DNA of 64,000 nt from Solirubrobacteraceae bacterium (GCA_025449845.1 JANWIP010000005.1:1-64000), one strand, 5' to 3'. Shown: positions 1-8,840, counted from the stretch's first letter. The notes: generated by a model from the letters alone, not told the origin. Numbers and translations: made by a program.

Positions 1-774
1 CTCGGCCTGCTGCACATGGACATCGTGCGCGAGCGCCTGGAGCGCGAGTACGACCTGGAGCTGCTCGCGACGATGCCCTCGGTGGAGTTCGACGTCACCC
101 TCACCAATGGGCAGCAGCTGGAGGTGCACAACCCTTCGGACATGCCCGACCCGGGCACGATCGCGGAGATCCGTGAGCCGATGATCAAGGCCTCGATCAT
201 CGCGCCGCGCGAGTACGTCGGGGCGGTGATGGAGCTGTGTCAGGAACGCCGCGCGGAGCACGCGGGCATGCACTACCTGTCGCCTGAGCGAGTGCAGCTT
301 GAATACAACCTGCCGCTGGCGGAAATCGTGTTGGACTTCTTCGATCAGCTGAAGTCACGCACGCGCGGCTACGCGTCGCTTGACTACGAGCTGACCGATA
401 TGAAGCCCGCGGATCTGGTCAAGCTGGATGTGCTGCTGGCGGGTGACACGGTGGATGCACTATCGATGGTGGTGCACCGTGAGAAGGCCTACGACGTCGG
501 ACGCCTGCTGACCGAAAAGCTGCGCAAGCGCATTCCGCGTCAGCAGTACGACGTGCCCATCCAGGCGGCGATCGGCTCGCACATAATCGCGCGCGAGACG
601 GTGAAGGCCTTCCGCAAGGACGTGATCGCGAAGTGCTACGGCGGCGACATCACGCGCAAGCGCAAGCTGCTGGAGAAGCAGAAGGAAGGCAAGAAGCGCA
701 TGAAGCAGGTCGGGCGCGTGGAGGTGCCCCAGGAGGCCTTCCTGGCCGTGCTGGAGTTGGGGGAGGAGGAGTAG
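1..774 (+). CDS. lepA: Elongation factor 4 (LepA), C-terminal part
   Basis: The gene enters from outside the window: the frame is open from base 1 and no start is seen. The 257 visible codons are the back half of the ribosome back-translocase LepA/EF4, a membrane-associated translational GTPase. The EF-G-like domain is recognisable from [10 protein letters not shown] onward, and the LepA-specific C-terminal domain is clear from the segment ending [20 protein letters not shown], with the characteristic [20 protein letters not shown] motif. The G domain lies upstream of the window. The stop is followed almost at once by the phosphatase gene. Family assignment is secure from the C-terminal domain alone. 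Confidence 0.96.
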   Translation, partial: LGLLHMDIVRERLEREYDLELLATMPSVEFDVTLTNGQQLEVHNPSDMPDPGTIAEIREPMIKASIIAPREYVGAVMELCQERRAEHAGMHYLSPERVQLEYNLPLAEIVLDFFDQLKSRTRGYASLDYELTDMKPADLVKLDVLLAGDTVDALSMVVHREKAYDVGRLLTEKLRKRIPRQQYDVPIQAAIGSHIIARETVKAFRKDVIAKCYGGDITRKRKLLEKQKEGKKRMKQVGRVEVPQEAFLAVLELGEEE

Positions 775-776
775 GG

Positions 777-1304
777 TTGCCGCGCCCTGAGGTCCCGTCT
801 GGAGCTGCAGAGCAGCAGGCGCACAGCGTCGCGTTGCTGTTCGTTTGCTTGGGCAACATCTGCCGCTCGCCCACGGCGGAGGGGGTCATGCGCGAGCTCG
901 TGCGACGAGAAGGGCTACAGGAGTGGATCACGCTGGACTCGGCGGGGACCGGCGGCTGGCACGTGGGCGATCCTCCCGACGCGCGCGCCACCTCCACGGC
1001 CCGTGCGCGCGGGATTGTCCTTGAGGGCGCCGCCCGGCGGGTGAGAGCAAGCGACTTCGAGGACTTCGATTTGCTGCTGGCGATGGACAGCTCCAACCTG
1101 CGCGACCTGCAGCGTCTGGCGCCGGATGAGGAGGCTGCCGCGCGAGTGCGACTGCTGCGCGATTTCGATCCGGCGTCGAATGGCGAGCTGGATGTGCCCG
1201 ACCCCTACTACGGCGGCCCGGGGGGATTCGAGGAGGTGCTGGATCTGGTGCAGGCTGCGTGTGTTGGCCTGCTGGCGCAGGTGCGCAAAGGAGCCGGTTT
1301 GTGA
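777..1304 (+). CDS. Low-molecular-weight protein tyrosine phosphatase
   Basis: About 175 residues, the usual size for the family. The P-loop CLGNICRS (Cys at about residue 24 and Arg at 30 from the TTG at 777) is the CX5R catalytic signature, and the DPYYGG motif near the C-terminus holds the general-acid Asp. It removes phosphate from phosphotyrosine or phospho-arginine in cytosolic proteins; the substrate cannot be told. The start is uncertain: TTG 777 directly follows the lepA stop, but TTG 834, closer to the catalytic loop, would give a more typical N-terminus. The stop overlaps the GTG of the next gene (GTGA), so the two are probably co-translated. Confidence 0.9.
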   Translation: MPRPEVPSGAAEQQAHSVALLFVCLGNICRSPTAEGVMRELVRREGLQEWITLDSAGTGGWHVGDPPDARATSTARARGIVLEGAARRVRASDFEDFDLLLAMDSSNLRDLQRLAPDEEAAARVRLLRDFDPASNGELDVPDPYYGGPGGFEEVLDLVQAACVGLLAQVRKGAGL

Positions 1305-2140
1305 GTCTGCCGCCTGGGGCGCGCGATGTGCGGCGCAGCGGTGGCGGCGACATCAATGAGGGCTGGCATGTGACGCTGGCCGATGGCAGCGATGCCTTCG
1401 TGAAGACACGGGCGAAGGCGCATCCGGGCGAGTATGCCGCGGAGGCCTTCGGCCTTCAGTGGCTGGGCGAGCCGGGGGCGCTGCGCGTGCCGCGAGTGTT
1501 GGAAGTGGGGATGGACTACTTGGCGCTGGAGTGGATCGAGCCGGGCCGACTGGATGCGGCGGGTGCTGAGGAGCTGGGGCGAGGTCTGGCGATGATCCAT
1601 CAAGCTGGGTCGCCTTGCTTCGGCGATCCGCGGGCCCAGGCCGGTGAGCCAACGCGCTTTGGTTCGCTGGCACTCCCCAATGAGGCCACAGAGGATTGGC
1701 CGAGCTTCTTTGTGGAGCGACGCCTATACCCCTTGGCGAGGCTGGCGAGCGATCAAGGCTGGCTGACGAGCGCCGGCTCGGCGGCGATCGAGCGCGTGTG
1801 CGAGCTTGCCTACGAGCTTGCCGGCCCTCTGGAGCCTCCGGCGCGGCTGCATGGAGACCTGTGGAACGGCAACGTGATGGCCGACAGGCAAGGACGGCCG
1901 CTGCTGATCGACCCCGCCGTCTACGGCGGGCACCGCGAGATGGATCTGGCGATGCTGCGACTCTTCGGCGCGCCTTCAGAGCGGGTGTTTGCGGCCTACG
2001 AGGAGGTCGTTCCTCTGGCCGAAGGCTGGCAGCAGCGCGTGGAGCTGTGGCAGCTGCCGCCGATGCTGGTGCATGGGGTGCTATTCGGCGGCGGTTACCG
2101 CGATGCGGCCGAACGCCTAGCACTGCGCTACGCCGCCTGA
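1301..2140 (+). CDS. Fructosamine kinase / ketoamine-kinase-like protein
   Basis: A 279-residue aminoglycoside-phosphotransferase-fold kinase of the fructosamine-3-kinase family, which repairs glycated amines by phosphorylating the sugar. Seen directly: GDINEGWHV near the N-terminus (nucleotide loop of the family), the catalytic loop LHGDLWNGNVM, and LIDPAVYGGHREMDLAM, the metal-binding DPA motif. The GTG at 1301 is chosen because it overlaps the upstream stop (GTGA) and is preceded by AAAGGAG at a good distance. Physical coupling to a low-molecular-weight phosphatase is consistent with the known frequent pairing of these two families. The substrate is inferred from the family only. Confidence 0.88.
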   Translation: MSLPPGARDVRRSGGGDINEGWHVTLADGSDAFVKTRAKAHPGEYAAEAFGLQWLGEPGALRVPRVLEVGMDYLALEWIEPGRLDAAGAEELGRGLAMIHQAGSPCFGDPRAQAGEPTRFGSLALPNEATEDWPSFFVERRLYPLARLASDQGWLTSAGSAAIERVCELAYELAGPLEPPARLHGDLWNGNVMADRQGRPLLIDPAVYGGHREMDLAMLRLFGAPSERVFAAYEEVVPLAEGWQQRVELWQLPPMLVHGVLFGGGYRDAAERLALRYAA

Positions 2141-2178
2141 GGGTGTATCAAGGAGAGACTCCGTGCATCCCTGTCGAG

Positions 2179-2595
2179 ATGGGCTTAATGCACCAGTTGT
2201 CCCGGTGCGACGGCGCGGTCGGCTTAAGGGATGTGCGTGCAAACACATTCCGCGAGCGACACCGCCTATATCTGCTGGCACGGGTGGTAATTGCCCGCCA
2301 ACATCGCCGCAGCGACCTCACGCTGGCCACTGTGGCGCGAGTGCTGTGCTGCTCTTCGCGTCAGCTGCAGCGCGCTTACGCTCAGTTCGGCGAGTGCAGC
2401 TTTCATGAGGAATTGGTGGCACGGCGCATGGATGCCGCGGCGCAGTTACTTTGCGAGCGTGATCTGCCGATCGGCGAGGTCATGCGACTGGTCGGCTACC
2501 GCCACTCGGCTCACTTCGCCGCGACCTTCCGTCGGCGTTATGGCCTGCCGCCGGCACGCTTCCGCGAGCGTGCCCGTCAAAGTCAGCGATTCTAG
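2179..2595 (+). CDS. AraC-type helix-turn-helix DNA-binding protein
   Basis: 138 residues. The C-terminal 100 residues form a complete AraC/XylS double helix-turn-helix: first helix pair around LATVARVLCCSSRQLQRAYA, second around IGEVMRLVGYRHSAHFAATF, followed by the typical RRRYGLPPARFRER. There is almost no effector-binding domain in front, so it is a short, stand-alone DNA-binding protein. Start ATG 2179 is provisional; an ATG at 2188 is possible and the best purine-rich run (GGAGAG at 2151) is too far upstream. It lies alone between the kinase and the convergent NYN gene. Target genes are not evident. Confidence 0.8.
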   Translation: MGLMHQLSRCDGAVGLRDVRANTFRERHRLYLLARVVIARQHRRSDLTLATVARVLCCSSRQLQRAYAQFGECSFHEELVARRMDAAAQLLCERDLPIGEVMRLVGYRHSAHFAATFRRRYGLPPARFRERARQSQRF

Positions 2596-2603
2596 GGCCT
2601 GAT

Positions 2604-3425
2604 CTAAGGCTTGGCGTCGCCCGCCATGGCGGGTTCGAGATCGCCGACCATCTCCCAAAAGCCGGCGCGCAGCGAGCGCTTGGTCTGTTGCTCCAGTTCT
2701 CCGCCCAGCATGCGGCTGGCGTAGCGCAGCAGGCGCCTGTCGATCTCGCGCGGAAGTTCGGGGTAGCCGAGCGCCAGTTCGCGCAGCTCCTCCTTGTCGA
2801 CCTCGGCTGCCAGCTCAGAGCCGAACTGCCTGCCGAGCTCTTTGCCGAAAGCGTCGGACATCATGTTCTGCGCACCGGCGGCGGCAGCGTTGGTGGTGCT
2901 CTTCACGAGCGGCGCCAGCTCCTCGGGGCTCAGCTGCAGCCAGCCGTCGACTTCGCGCTGCAGCGCGGCGCTGAAATTGCGGTGCTCATCGGACTGCACC
3001 GTGATGAGGTGGACCAGCACGCCATGCTCCTGTGCCGCCACCACACCCTCGACGAGATCCTCGTCGCCGCTCACCAGATAGATGGTGTCGACGGCCTTGT
3101 TCTGGGCCAGTGTGAGGAAGTCGCGCAACAACAACGCATCGACGCCCTTTTGCCCGCTCATGCCCAGGCGGCCGAGGCGGACCTTGACGTTGTCGTGTTC
3201 GGCGAGGTTTTTGTGCATCGGCGTGAGGCGCCGTTCGGTGGCGGCGTCATACCAGTAGAGCCGCAGGAGATCCAAGCCGCAGTGCTCTTTGGCGCGCAGG
3301 TGCAGCAGGTCGAGCATCTCGTCGATCTCGATATCAAATGTGGCACGGTCGCTTGAGCCCGTCGTGACAAAGCCCATCCCGGACAGGAGATAACCGGCGT
3401 CTACCAAGACTGCATAGCGGTCCAT
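2604..3425 (-). CDS. NYN-domain (PIN-like) predicted RNase
   Basis: 273 residues. The N-terminal 170 residues are a NYN/LabA-DUF88 domain, a PIN-fold metal-dependent ribonuclease: acidic residues occur at YAVLVDAGYLL near the start, GQKGVDALLLRDFLTLA in the middle and YLVSGDEDLVEGVVAA. The C-terminal 100 residues are charged, helical and of unknown function. NYN proteins are thought to process RNA, but the substrate here is unknown. The gene is convergent with the AraC-type gene and its ATG at 3425 is unambiguous. Confidence 0.85.
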   Translation of the reverse strand: MDRYAVLVDAGYLLSGMGFVTTGSSDRATFDIEIDEMLDLLHLRAKEHCGLDLLRLYWYDAATERRLTPMHKNLAEHDNVKVRLGRLGMSGQKGVDALLLRDFLTLAQNKAVDTIYLVSGDEDLVEGVVAAQEHGVLVHLITVQSDEHRNFSAALQREVDGWLQLSPEELAPLVKSTTNAAAAGAQNMMSDAFGKELGRQFGSELAAEVDKEELRELALGYPELPREIDRRLLRYASRMLGGELEQQTKRSLRAGFWEMVGDLEPAMAGDAKP

Positions 3426-3459
3426 CTATTACGAGTATACGCCTGCGGGGGAGTGATCT

Positions 3460-4152
3460 CTAGGGTGCTAGTCCGCTTGTTGAGGCCTCGATGGCTGCCG
3501 CGCTTTGGCAGGCATGTTCGGGCAGGTGGGACATCGTCCTGCGCAGAGGCTTCGAGCGAGGGCCGGTGAGACCGGGGCAGTAGACGGGCGCGGGAAGCGG
3601 GCCGGTGGCAGAGCCTGGAGCGTTGAGTGGCCGCAGCCCTTCGGCGGCCTGCATGGCGTGGGCGAAGGTATCGGAGAAGATGTCGATGGCCTGCCTGCCG
3701 CTGTAGAGCTCGATCGAGTGGCCTTCGTCATAGATGACCGCGGGCACGCCGCGGATCAAGGCGTTGCGCTGTGTACCCAGGGTGGCATTGGAGTGCAGGC
3801 GATAGATGACGGTGGTCACCTGCAGCGGCAACTGGCAGCTGCCGCCACCGAGGATGCCTTTATCGCGCACGCAGTCGCCGTAGTAGACGCTGTCGCCGAT
3901 GGCGCTTGAGTAGCCCTTCTTGCCGTCGGCGGCCGTCAGCGGATAGCTGCCGAAGTTGCGGCCCACCCAGTAGATGGGGTAGTAAGGGAAGGTCTCTGCC
4001 TCCTGCAGCGCCTGGGCGGAGAGGGGTCGAGGCTGTCCGGTGGAACAGCCGCTTGCCAGTACCATGCAGGCGCATAAGGCCACAAGAAGCGGCGGGGCGA
4101 GGGCGCGATGTGTACGCGCGACTCGGCGCGCGGCGAGGATCATGGCGCGCAT
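3460..4152 (-). CDS. Putative exported lipoprotein, unknown function
   Basis: The reading frame is open to 4284, but ATG 4152 (MRAMILAARR) is the sensible start: it is followed by a basic stretch, a hydrophobic segment and a lipobox, ACMVLASGC, giving a lipid-modified Cys about 33 residues in. The mature part contains the motif YPIYWVGRNFGSYPL and two Cys-containing stretches (VYYGDCV, GGGSCQLPL); no catalytic family is recognised. It would be anchored to the outer face of the membrane. It is divergent from the membrane protein gene at 4338. Confidence 0.7.
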   Translation of the reverse strand: MRAMILAARRVARTHRALAPPLLVALCACMVLASGCSTGQPRPLSAQALQEAETFPYYPIYWVGRNFGSYPLTAADGKKGYSSAIGDSVYYGDCVRDKGILGGGSCQLPLQVTTVIYRLHSNATLGTQRNALIRGVPAVIYDEGHSIELYSGRQAIDIFSDTFAHAMQAAEGLRPLNAPGSATGPLPAPVYCPGLTGPRSKPLRRTMSHLPEHACQSAAAIEASTSGLAP

Positions 4153-4337
4153 TATCGGGCAAGCTTCGGGCAAGACGCGGCGGACAGCGACTTTCACGAG
4201 GTTGACTTGTTGATATCGATACAGGCTTGCGGGTACAGATCGACTACAAAACCGCAAGTGTGTCGGAGTCCGGTGGGGTAGCACACCGGGCTCCGCGTCT
4301 ATGCTCTGCCTCCTCCGTGGGCGCTCGCTTAGAGAAG

Positions 4338-5891
4338 ATGGCAGCGTCGCGAGCGCTGGCAGTGGCAGCCGCGCTGCTGGTGGTGTGGCTATGGGTCGAT
4401 CCGCGCACGCCCGATCTGGCGGCGCAGGTCTACCGCGTAGGTCTCTTCCAGCAGCAGGGCTTTGCCATCTGGGACCTGCACTGGTACGGCGGTCACGCTC
4501 TGCCGGGCTACAGCCTGCTCTTTCCGCCGCTGGCCGCGCTGATGGGGATACGTGTAGTGGCTGTGCTGGCGGTGCTTGCCACGACGCTGCTGGGCGAACG
4601 GCTGCTGGTGACCATCTACGGCGAGGCGGGGCGCTCGGCAGCAGTGTGGTTGGCGGTGGCGGCAGTGGCGGATCTGTGGATCGGGCGGCTCACCTTTGCG
4701 GTGGGCGTCGCCTTCGCGGTGAGCTGCCTGCTGGCGTTCGTGCGAGGTCGCGTCGCCGTGGCAGTGCTCGCAAGCGTGCTGTGCGCAGCAGCAAGCCCTG
4801 TCGCTGGGGTGCTGCTGGCGCTTGTGGCCCTCAGCTATGGCCTGGCGCGGCGCACTTCGCGCGTGCTGCTGATCGTGGCCTTGCCCGCGGGTGTGCTCGT
4901 GCTCGCGTTGGCGCTGCTCTTCCCCGAAGGGGGCTGGGAGCCTTTCCCAACCACCTCCTTTCTTGCCACCGTGGCCGTGATACTGGGTTTCCTGTGGGCG
5001 CTCCCATCCGAGCGGCGAGAGTTGCGTCTTGGGGCACTGGTGTATCTCGCTGTGTGCGTGCTGTGCGTGATCTTGCACACGCCGATGGGGGCCAATGTGG
5101 AGCGTTATGGAGTGCTCTTGGCGGGACCGTTGCTGCTGGGTGCTCTGCTGTGCTCGCCCGCGGAAGAGGGGGCCAAGGGGGCGTTGCGTTTTAGGCCGGT
5201 TGCGGTGGTCGTCTTATGTGGGATCGCCTTGTGGACTGTGTGGGGTCCGGTGCGAGAGACGATTGCGGTTGCTGGTGACGCCTCTACTAAGGCTGCCTAC
5301 TACACGCCGGTGGAGCGCTACCTCGCTGCGCACGGGGGAGGGCTTGTGCGCGTGGAGGTGCCATTCACGCGCTCCCATTGGGAGGCTGCCTGGCTGGCCC
5401 CGACGGTTTCACTGGCCCGAGGCTGGGAGAAGCAGCTGGACACTCGCTATGACGACGTGCTCCTACAGCCGGGGCTGAGCGCGGTGAGCTACCAGGGGTG
5501 GCTGCGCCAGCAGGCGGTCAGCTATGTGGCGCTGCCGGATGTGCCGCTTGACCCCTCAAGTTCGCAGGAGGGGAAGCTGATTGCAGGCGGCCTGCCGTAC
5601 TTACGTGAGGTCTTCGCCAGTCCTCACTGGCGGGTCTACAAGGTGCTCGACCCCACGCCGCTCGTACAAGGCCCAGGTCGCTTGAGCGCGCTAGGGCATG
5701 ACTCCTTCGCGCTGTACGCGAGCGCCTCGGGTCGCTTGCTGGTGAGGGTCCACTACAGCCGCTACTGGGCCATCGTCGGAGGTGCGGGAAAGGTAGAGCC
5801 TGCGGCAGGGGGCTGGACGTCGGTCGTTGCCGAGCATGCTGGCCCGATCACTGTTGCCGCACGCTTCTCGCTTGCCCGTGCTCTGGGATAG
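4338..5891 (+). CDS. Polytopic membrane protein, glycosyltransferase-like
   Basis: 517 residues. ATG 4338 is preferred to the upstream in-frame starts because AGAGAAG sits just before it and the protein then begins directly with a membrane helix. The first 310 residues hold about nine to ten hydrophobic helices with short loops; an early extracytoplasmic motif DLHWYGGHALPGYSLLFPP resembles the first loop of GT-C-type membrane glycosyltransferases and YfhO-like proteins. The last 200 residues are soluble and probably extracytoplasmic. No catalytic motif could be confirmed, so the function remains open. Confidence 0.7.
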   Translation: MAASRALAVAAALLVVWLWVDPRTPDLAAQVYRVGLFQQQGFAIWDLHWYGGHALPGYSLLFPPLAALMGIRVVAVLAVLATTLLGERLLVTIYGEAGRSAAVWLAVAAVADLWIGRLTFAVGVAFAVSCLLAFVRGRVAVAVLASVLCAAASPVAGVLLALVALSYGLARRTSRVLLIVALPAGVLVLALALLFPEGGWEPFPTTSFLATVAVILGFLWALPSERRELRLGALVYLAVCVLCVILHTPMGANVERYGVLLAGPLLLGALLCSPAEEGAKGALRFRPVAVVVLCGIALWTVWGPVRETIAVAGDASTKAAYYTPVERYLAAHGGGLVRVEVPFTRSHWEAAWLAPTVSLARGWEKQLDTRYDDVLLQPGLSAVSYQGWLRQQAVSYVALPDVPLDPSSSQEGKLIAGGLPYLREVFASPHWRVYKVLDPTPLVQGPGRLSALGHDSFALYASASGRLLVRVHYSRYWAIVGGAGKVEPAAGGWTSVVAEHAGPITVAARFSLARALG

Positions 5892-5929
5892 GCGTCTCTC
5901 GGGCTAGGGCTGGGGTCGCTAGGGCGGGG

Positions 5930-7183
5930 TCAGCTGCGCGGGGTGAGCCCGAAGATGCCGGTGTATCCCGTGAGATAGAGGTTCGTGCCGTCGGTTATGA
6001 CGGGGTCAAAGGAGCCGCTGTTCATGGTGAAGACGACGTGCCCGGTGGAAACGCCGAGGCCGATGGTGGTGTGGGTGCCGAGATCGGCGAAGTAGACGAC
6101 GTTCCCCACGATGGTGGGCGAACCCGAGATGCGCCCGTGCGCGTTGTAGCTCCACTGCACATGGCCGGTGCGAGCGCTGAGAGCGTAAAAGCGCCCGTCG
6201 TAGGAGCCCACATAGATGGTGGGGCCGAGACCCGGCGCGTTGGTGACTGCCGGTGAGGAGTAGACGTAGGCGCCTGTCTGATAGGCCCAATCGAGCTTGC
6301 CGCTGGAGGCGTCGTAGGCATAGACGCGCCCATCGGTGTTGCCCAGAAATATGCGGCCGTAGACGGCGGCAGCGGTGGAATAGAAGGTGCCACTGCCCAG
6401 CAAGGCGCCTTCGGAGCCGCTGCGCCAAAAGCGCCGCCCCGTCTGCTCGCTGATTGCTTGCAGCTGACCGGAGTAGTCGCCGAAGTAGAGCACGCCATTC
6501 TTGAGTGTGGGACTGGCCTTGACCGCGCCGGCGGCGTGGTAGGTCCAGATGACATTGCCGTTCTGGGCGTTCAGTGCATATACGGTGCCATTCTGGGAAC
6601 CGAAGTAGATCCTGCCGCGATCGAGCAACGGCGAGGACTCGCTTTCGCTGGGTAGGTTGCGAGACCACTTGACCTTGCCGGTGACGTAGTCCACGGCTGC
6701 GACCTTGCCGCCGTGAACGTAGTGCCCGCGCTGCAAGACGGTGGCATAGACAGTCTTGCCCGCTACGGCAGGGGAGGAGGCCGAGAGCGCCCCCAGCGGT
6801 GTGTGCCAGAGGACATGGCCGTTGTGTTTGTTCAGCGCATAGAGCGTGCCGTCGTCAGAGAGCTGAAAGAGGCGTTCGCCCGAGAGCGCGGGTGGAAACT
6901 CCAGCAGCGCTCCGACGTAATGAGCCCAGAGCTGCTTGAACGGAGGGCGCAGCGCGGCGGAACCAGGGAAGAAGCGCGTATGTTCCTTGGTGTAGCCATA
7001 CATCGGCCAGGCGGAGCGATCGATCGGCTTGGGCGGCAGCGGAGCTGGGGCTTCGGGCAGGAAGCGCGCCTTGGGGTGGTAGATGCTGCCGGTGCGGTGG
7101 CGCTCATAGAGATAGCCCCCGACACCCACCGCCAGTGCCACGATGAGCAAGGTGGCGGCTAGAACAAGCCAGCGGCGCCTCAC
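5930..7183 (-). CDS. PQQ-type (BamB-like) beta-propeller protein, membrane-anchored
   Basis: 417 residues. An N-terminal signal anchor (LVLAATLLIVALAVGVGGYL) is followed by about eight repeats of the PQQ/quinoprotein type, for example GTLYALNKHNGHVLWHTPLG, GTVYALNAQNGNVIWTYHAA and GRVYAYDASSGKLDWAYQTG, each with the A-x-x-x-x-G-x-x-x-W signature. This makes a seven- or eight-bladed propeller outside the membrane. No PQQ-dehydrogenase active-site Asp or Cys pair was noticed, so a scaffold or binding role is more likely than an enzyme. The start is a GTG at 7183 overlapping the stop of the small upstream gene (GTGA). Confidence 0.85.
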   Translation of the reverse strand: MRRRWLVLAATLLIVALAVGVGGYLYERHRTGSIYHPKARFLPEAPAPLPPKPIDRSAWPMYGYTKEHTRFFPGSAALRPPFKQLWAHYVGALLEFPPALSGERLFQLSDDGTLYALNKHNGHVLWHTPLGALSASSPAVAGKTVYATVLQRGHYVHGGKVAAVDYVTGKVKWSRNLPSESESSPLLDRGRIYFGSQNGTVYALNAQNGNVIWTYHAAGAVKASPTLKNGVLYFGDYSGQLQAISEQTGRRFWRSGSEGALLGSGTFYSTAAAVYGRIFLGNTDGRVYAYDASSGKLDWAYQTGAYVYSSPAVTNAPGLGPTIYVGSYDGRFYALSARTGHVQWSYNAHGRISGSPTIVGNVVYFADLGTHTTIGLGVSTGHVVFTMNSGSFDPVITDGTNLYLTGYTGIFGLTPRS

Positions 7184-7497
7184 GCGGCGAGCTTAGACGA
7201 CGAGGAAGCCGGTTGCTGCCGGTCCCCTCCCGCTTGCGACTGGCCCGGCTGTGGCTGCTGTGCCATTCGCTGCGGCGACTGCGTGCTGCGCGATTGCTGC
7301 TTAGGCGCACGCGCGACACGCGCGAGCAGCCGCGCGGCGTTGAGCCCCAAGAGCCACATCAGCGCGATTGCCACCGGTGGTAGCGTGAGCCCAGAGACCA
7401 GTGCGAGTACGTCATGGTTGCCCTGCAAGGACCAGTTCCACAACAGGTAGTCGCCGGCGGCGAGCACAGAAACAAGGGCCAAGGGCCGACGGGGCAC
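7180..7497 (-). CDS. Small two-helix membrane protein, unknown function
   Basis: About 105 residues when started at GTG 7497; the frame is open to 7569 but the extra residues look non-coding and would run into the divergent SDR promoter. Two hydrophobic helices (PLALVSVLAAGDYLLWNWSL and LVSGLTLPPVAIALMWLLGL) are followed by a Gln/Ser-rich hydrophilic tail. The stop overlaps the GTG of the beta-propeller gene, which argues that this small gene is real and co-translated with it. The pattern resembles small membrane proteins that partner exported propellers, but no named family is recognised. Confidence 0.6.
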   Translation of the reverse strand: MPRRPLALVSVLAAGDYLLWNWSLQGNHDVLALVSGLTLPPVAIALMWLLGLNAARLLARVARAPKQQSRSTQSPQRMAQQPQPGQSQAGGDRQQPASSSSKLAA

Positions 7498-7567
7498 GGC
7501 AGAAACCCTAACGGCCGCCGGGGACGAATAGTGATTGGGGACGTCGCAGGGAGGTGGCAGAGGCCAC

Positions 7568-8479
7568 ATGGATCACCTGCCGCCCTATGATCGCCCGGCG
7601 ATGAGTGCCAGCGAGAGCGACCAGAGATCCGCGGTATTGCCGTCTGAGGTCTTTGCTCCTGGGCTGCTGGATGGCCAGGTAGCGCTCATCACCGGCGGAG
7701 GCACTGGTCTGGGCCGCGGCACCGCCATCGAGCTGGCGCGCTGCGGCGCCACGGTCGTCGTGAGCGGACGTCGCGAGGAGCTGTTGCGGCACACGGTGGG
7801 GGAGATCGACGAGCTAGGGGCCGCGGCAGAGTGGGTTGTCGGGGATGTGCGCGAGGCGGATGGGGCCGCGCGGCTGCTCACAACTGTGCTCGAACGCTTT
7901 GGGCGCCTGGACATCCTCGTCAACAATGCTGGCGGCCAGTACTTCACGCCTGCGGAGGCCATTGCTGCCAAGGGCTGGCGTGCCGTGTGGCGGCTCAATG
8001 TGGACGGCACCATCAATATGGCTCGCGCCGCCCATGAGCAGGCCATGCGAGATGCGGGTCGCGGCACGATTATTAATGTCACGCTCTCGCCCCACCACGG
8101 CATGCCGGGCATGGCGCACTCTGGCTCTGCTCGCGCAGCGGTCGAGGCGCTTACCCGCGAACTGGCCTCGCAGTGGGCGGGCGATGGGATATCGGTCGTG
8201 GCTGCCGCGGCGGGGCACTTCGACACGGAGGCGTTGGACAAATATCCCGAGGCGATTCGGGCTGGCACCGCGCGCTCGATCCCCGCGCAGCGGCTGGGGA
8301 CCGTGCAGGAGCACGCATGGCTGATGGCGCTGCTGGCGTCGCCGCTTGGGCGGCGCTTCAGTGGGTCCGTCGTAACGCTTGATGGCGCGCGCGATAACTG
8401 GTTCGGCCCTTGGCCGCCGTCAGGGATGGCCGGGGAGACGGGCGAGGTGCCCGCCGAGGCCCGCAAGGGGGCCGGGTAA
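7568..8479 (+). CDS. Short-chain dehydrogenase, PECR/citronellol-dehydrogenase-like
   Basis: 303 residues. Rossmann glycine motif TGGGTGLGRG and the NNAG motif (ILVNNAGGQY) are clear, so it is an NAD(P)H-dependent SDR. The usual YxxxK is replaced: the segment reads GMPGMAHSGSARAAVEALTR, matching the PECR (peroxisomal trans-2-enoyl-CoA reductase) and citronellol/citronellal dehydrogenase subgroup, in which this position is His-Ser/Thr-Gly. The near-terminal DGARDNWFGPWPP also fits the citronellol dehydrogenase subgroup as I know it. ATG 7568 is preferred because GAGGTGG precedes it; ATG 7601 is the alternative. Substrate is inference, probably an acyl-CoA or terpenoid. Confidence 0.85.
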   Translation: MDHLPPYDRPAMSASESDQRSAVLPSEVFAPGLLDGQVALITGGGTGLGRGTAIELARCGATVVVSGRREELLRHTVGEIDELGAAAEWVVGDVREADGAARLLTTVLERFGRLDILVNNAGGQYFTPAEAIAAKGWRAVWRLNVDGTINMARAAHEQAMRDAGRGTIINVTLSPHHGMPGMAHSGSARAAVEALTRELASQWAGDGISVVAAAAGHFDTEALDKYPEAIRAGTARSIPAQRLGTVQEHAWLMALLASPLGRRFSGSVVTLDGARDNWFGPWPPSGMAGETGEVPAEARKGAG

Positions 8480-8599
8480 AGGCGCGCGGGTGCATGGCGG
8501 GCCGGGTGGTGCCGAGATGGGTGGGTGGCGTGGAGGTGGGTGGCGGCGTGGAGGCCCAAACCCGCACCGGGCCGTCGCCAGTAAGATGGATGCTTGCCG

Positions 8600-8670
8600 G
8601 CGGGCGAAGTGTTGTGGTTGCACAGAAGCCTTCCAAGCTTCTAGGGCGGGTTCGATTCCCGTCGCCCGCT
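8600..8670 (+). tRNA. tRNA-Gly(UCC)
   Basis: A 71-nt cloverleaf: acceptor GCGGGCG pairs with CGCCCGC, the D arm is short, the anticodon stem GAAGC/GCTTC encloses loop CTTCCAA with anticodon TCC, and the T arm is CGGG TTCGATT CCCG. The discriminator is T and no CCA is encoded. It is 11 nt upstream of tRNA-Pro and was probably transcribed with it. Confidence 0.93.
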
Positions 8671-8681
8671 TGTGCAAGCCA

Positions 8682-8755
8682 CGGGGAGTGGCGCAGTCTG
8701 GTAGCGCACCCGGCTGGGGGCCGGGCGGTCGCAGGTTCAAATCCTGTCTCCCCGA
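8682..8755 (+). tRNA. tRNA-Pro(GGG), island attachment site
   Basis: A 74-nt cloverleaf: acceptor CGGGGAG/CTCCCCG, D arm GCGC-loop-GCGC, anticodon stem CCCGG/CCGGG with loop CTGGGGG (anticodon GGG), T arm GCAGG TTCAAAT CCTGT, discriminator A, no CCA. Its 3' half from the anticodon loop onward (8714-8753) recurs perfectly at 17174-17213 and imperfectly at 15101-15132, so the gene served as integration target and remained intact. Confidence 0.95.
8714..8753 (+). repeat. attL: 40-bp direct repeat in tRNA-Pro
   Basis: From the anticodon loop to the last C of the acceptor stem, 40 bases are identical to 17174-17213; identity stops at once on both sides (G versus C before, G versus A after). Duplication of a tRNA 3' end is the standard footprint of tyrosine-integrase insertion. 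The copies lie 8,460 bp apart. Confidence 0.92.
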
Positions 8756-8817
8756 TTAGAAAATCGCTGTAAATTGGCTGGTTTTGGGAGTTTGGCTAGG
8801 TAGCCAGTTTTGGGGTT

Positions 8818-8840
8818 GGGGTCCAATTTGGGGTCCAAAG
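8818..8840 (+). repeat. Subterminal 23-bp repeat R1
   Basis: Two copies of GGGGTCCAA separated by TTT/AG spacing, giving an internal direct repeat GGGGTCC-N5-GGGGTCC. The whole 23 bases recur identically at 14995-15017 and with a few changes at 15186-15208 and 17069-17091. It starts 104 bp after the start of the attachment sequence. Probably an integrase arm-type or transfer-related site, by position only. Confidence 0.75.
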
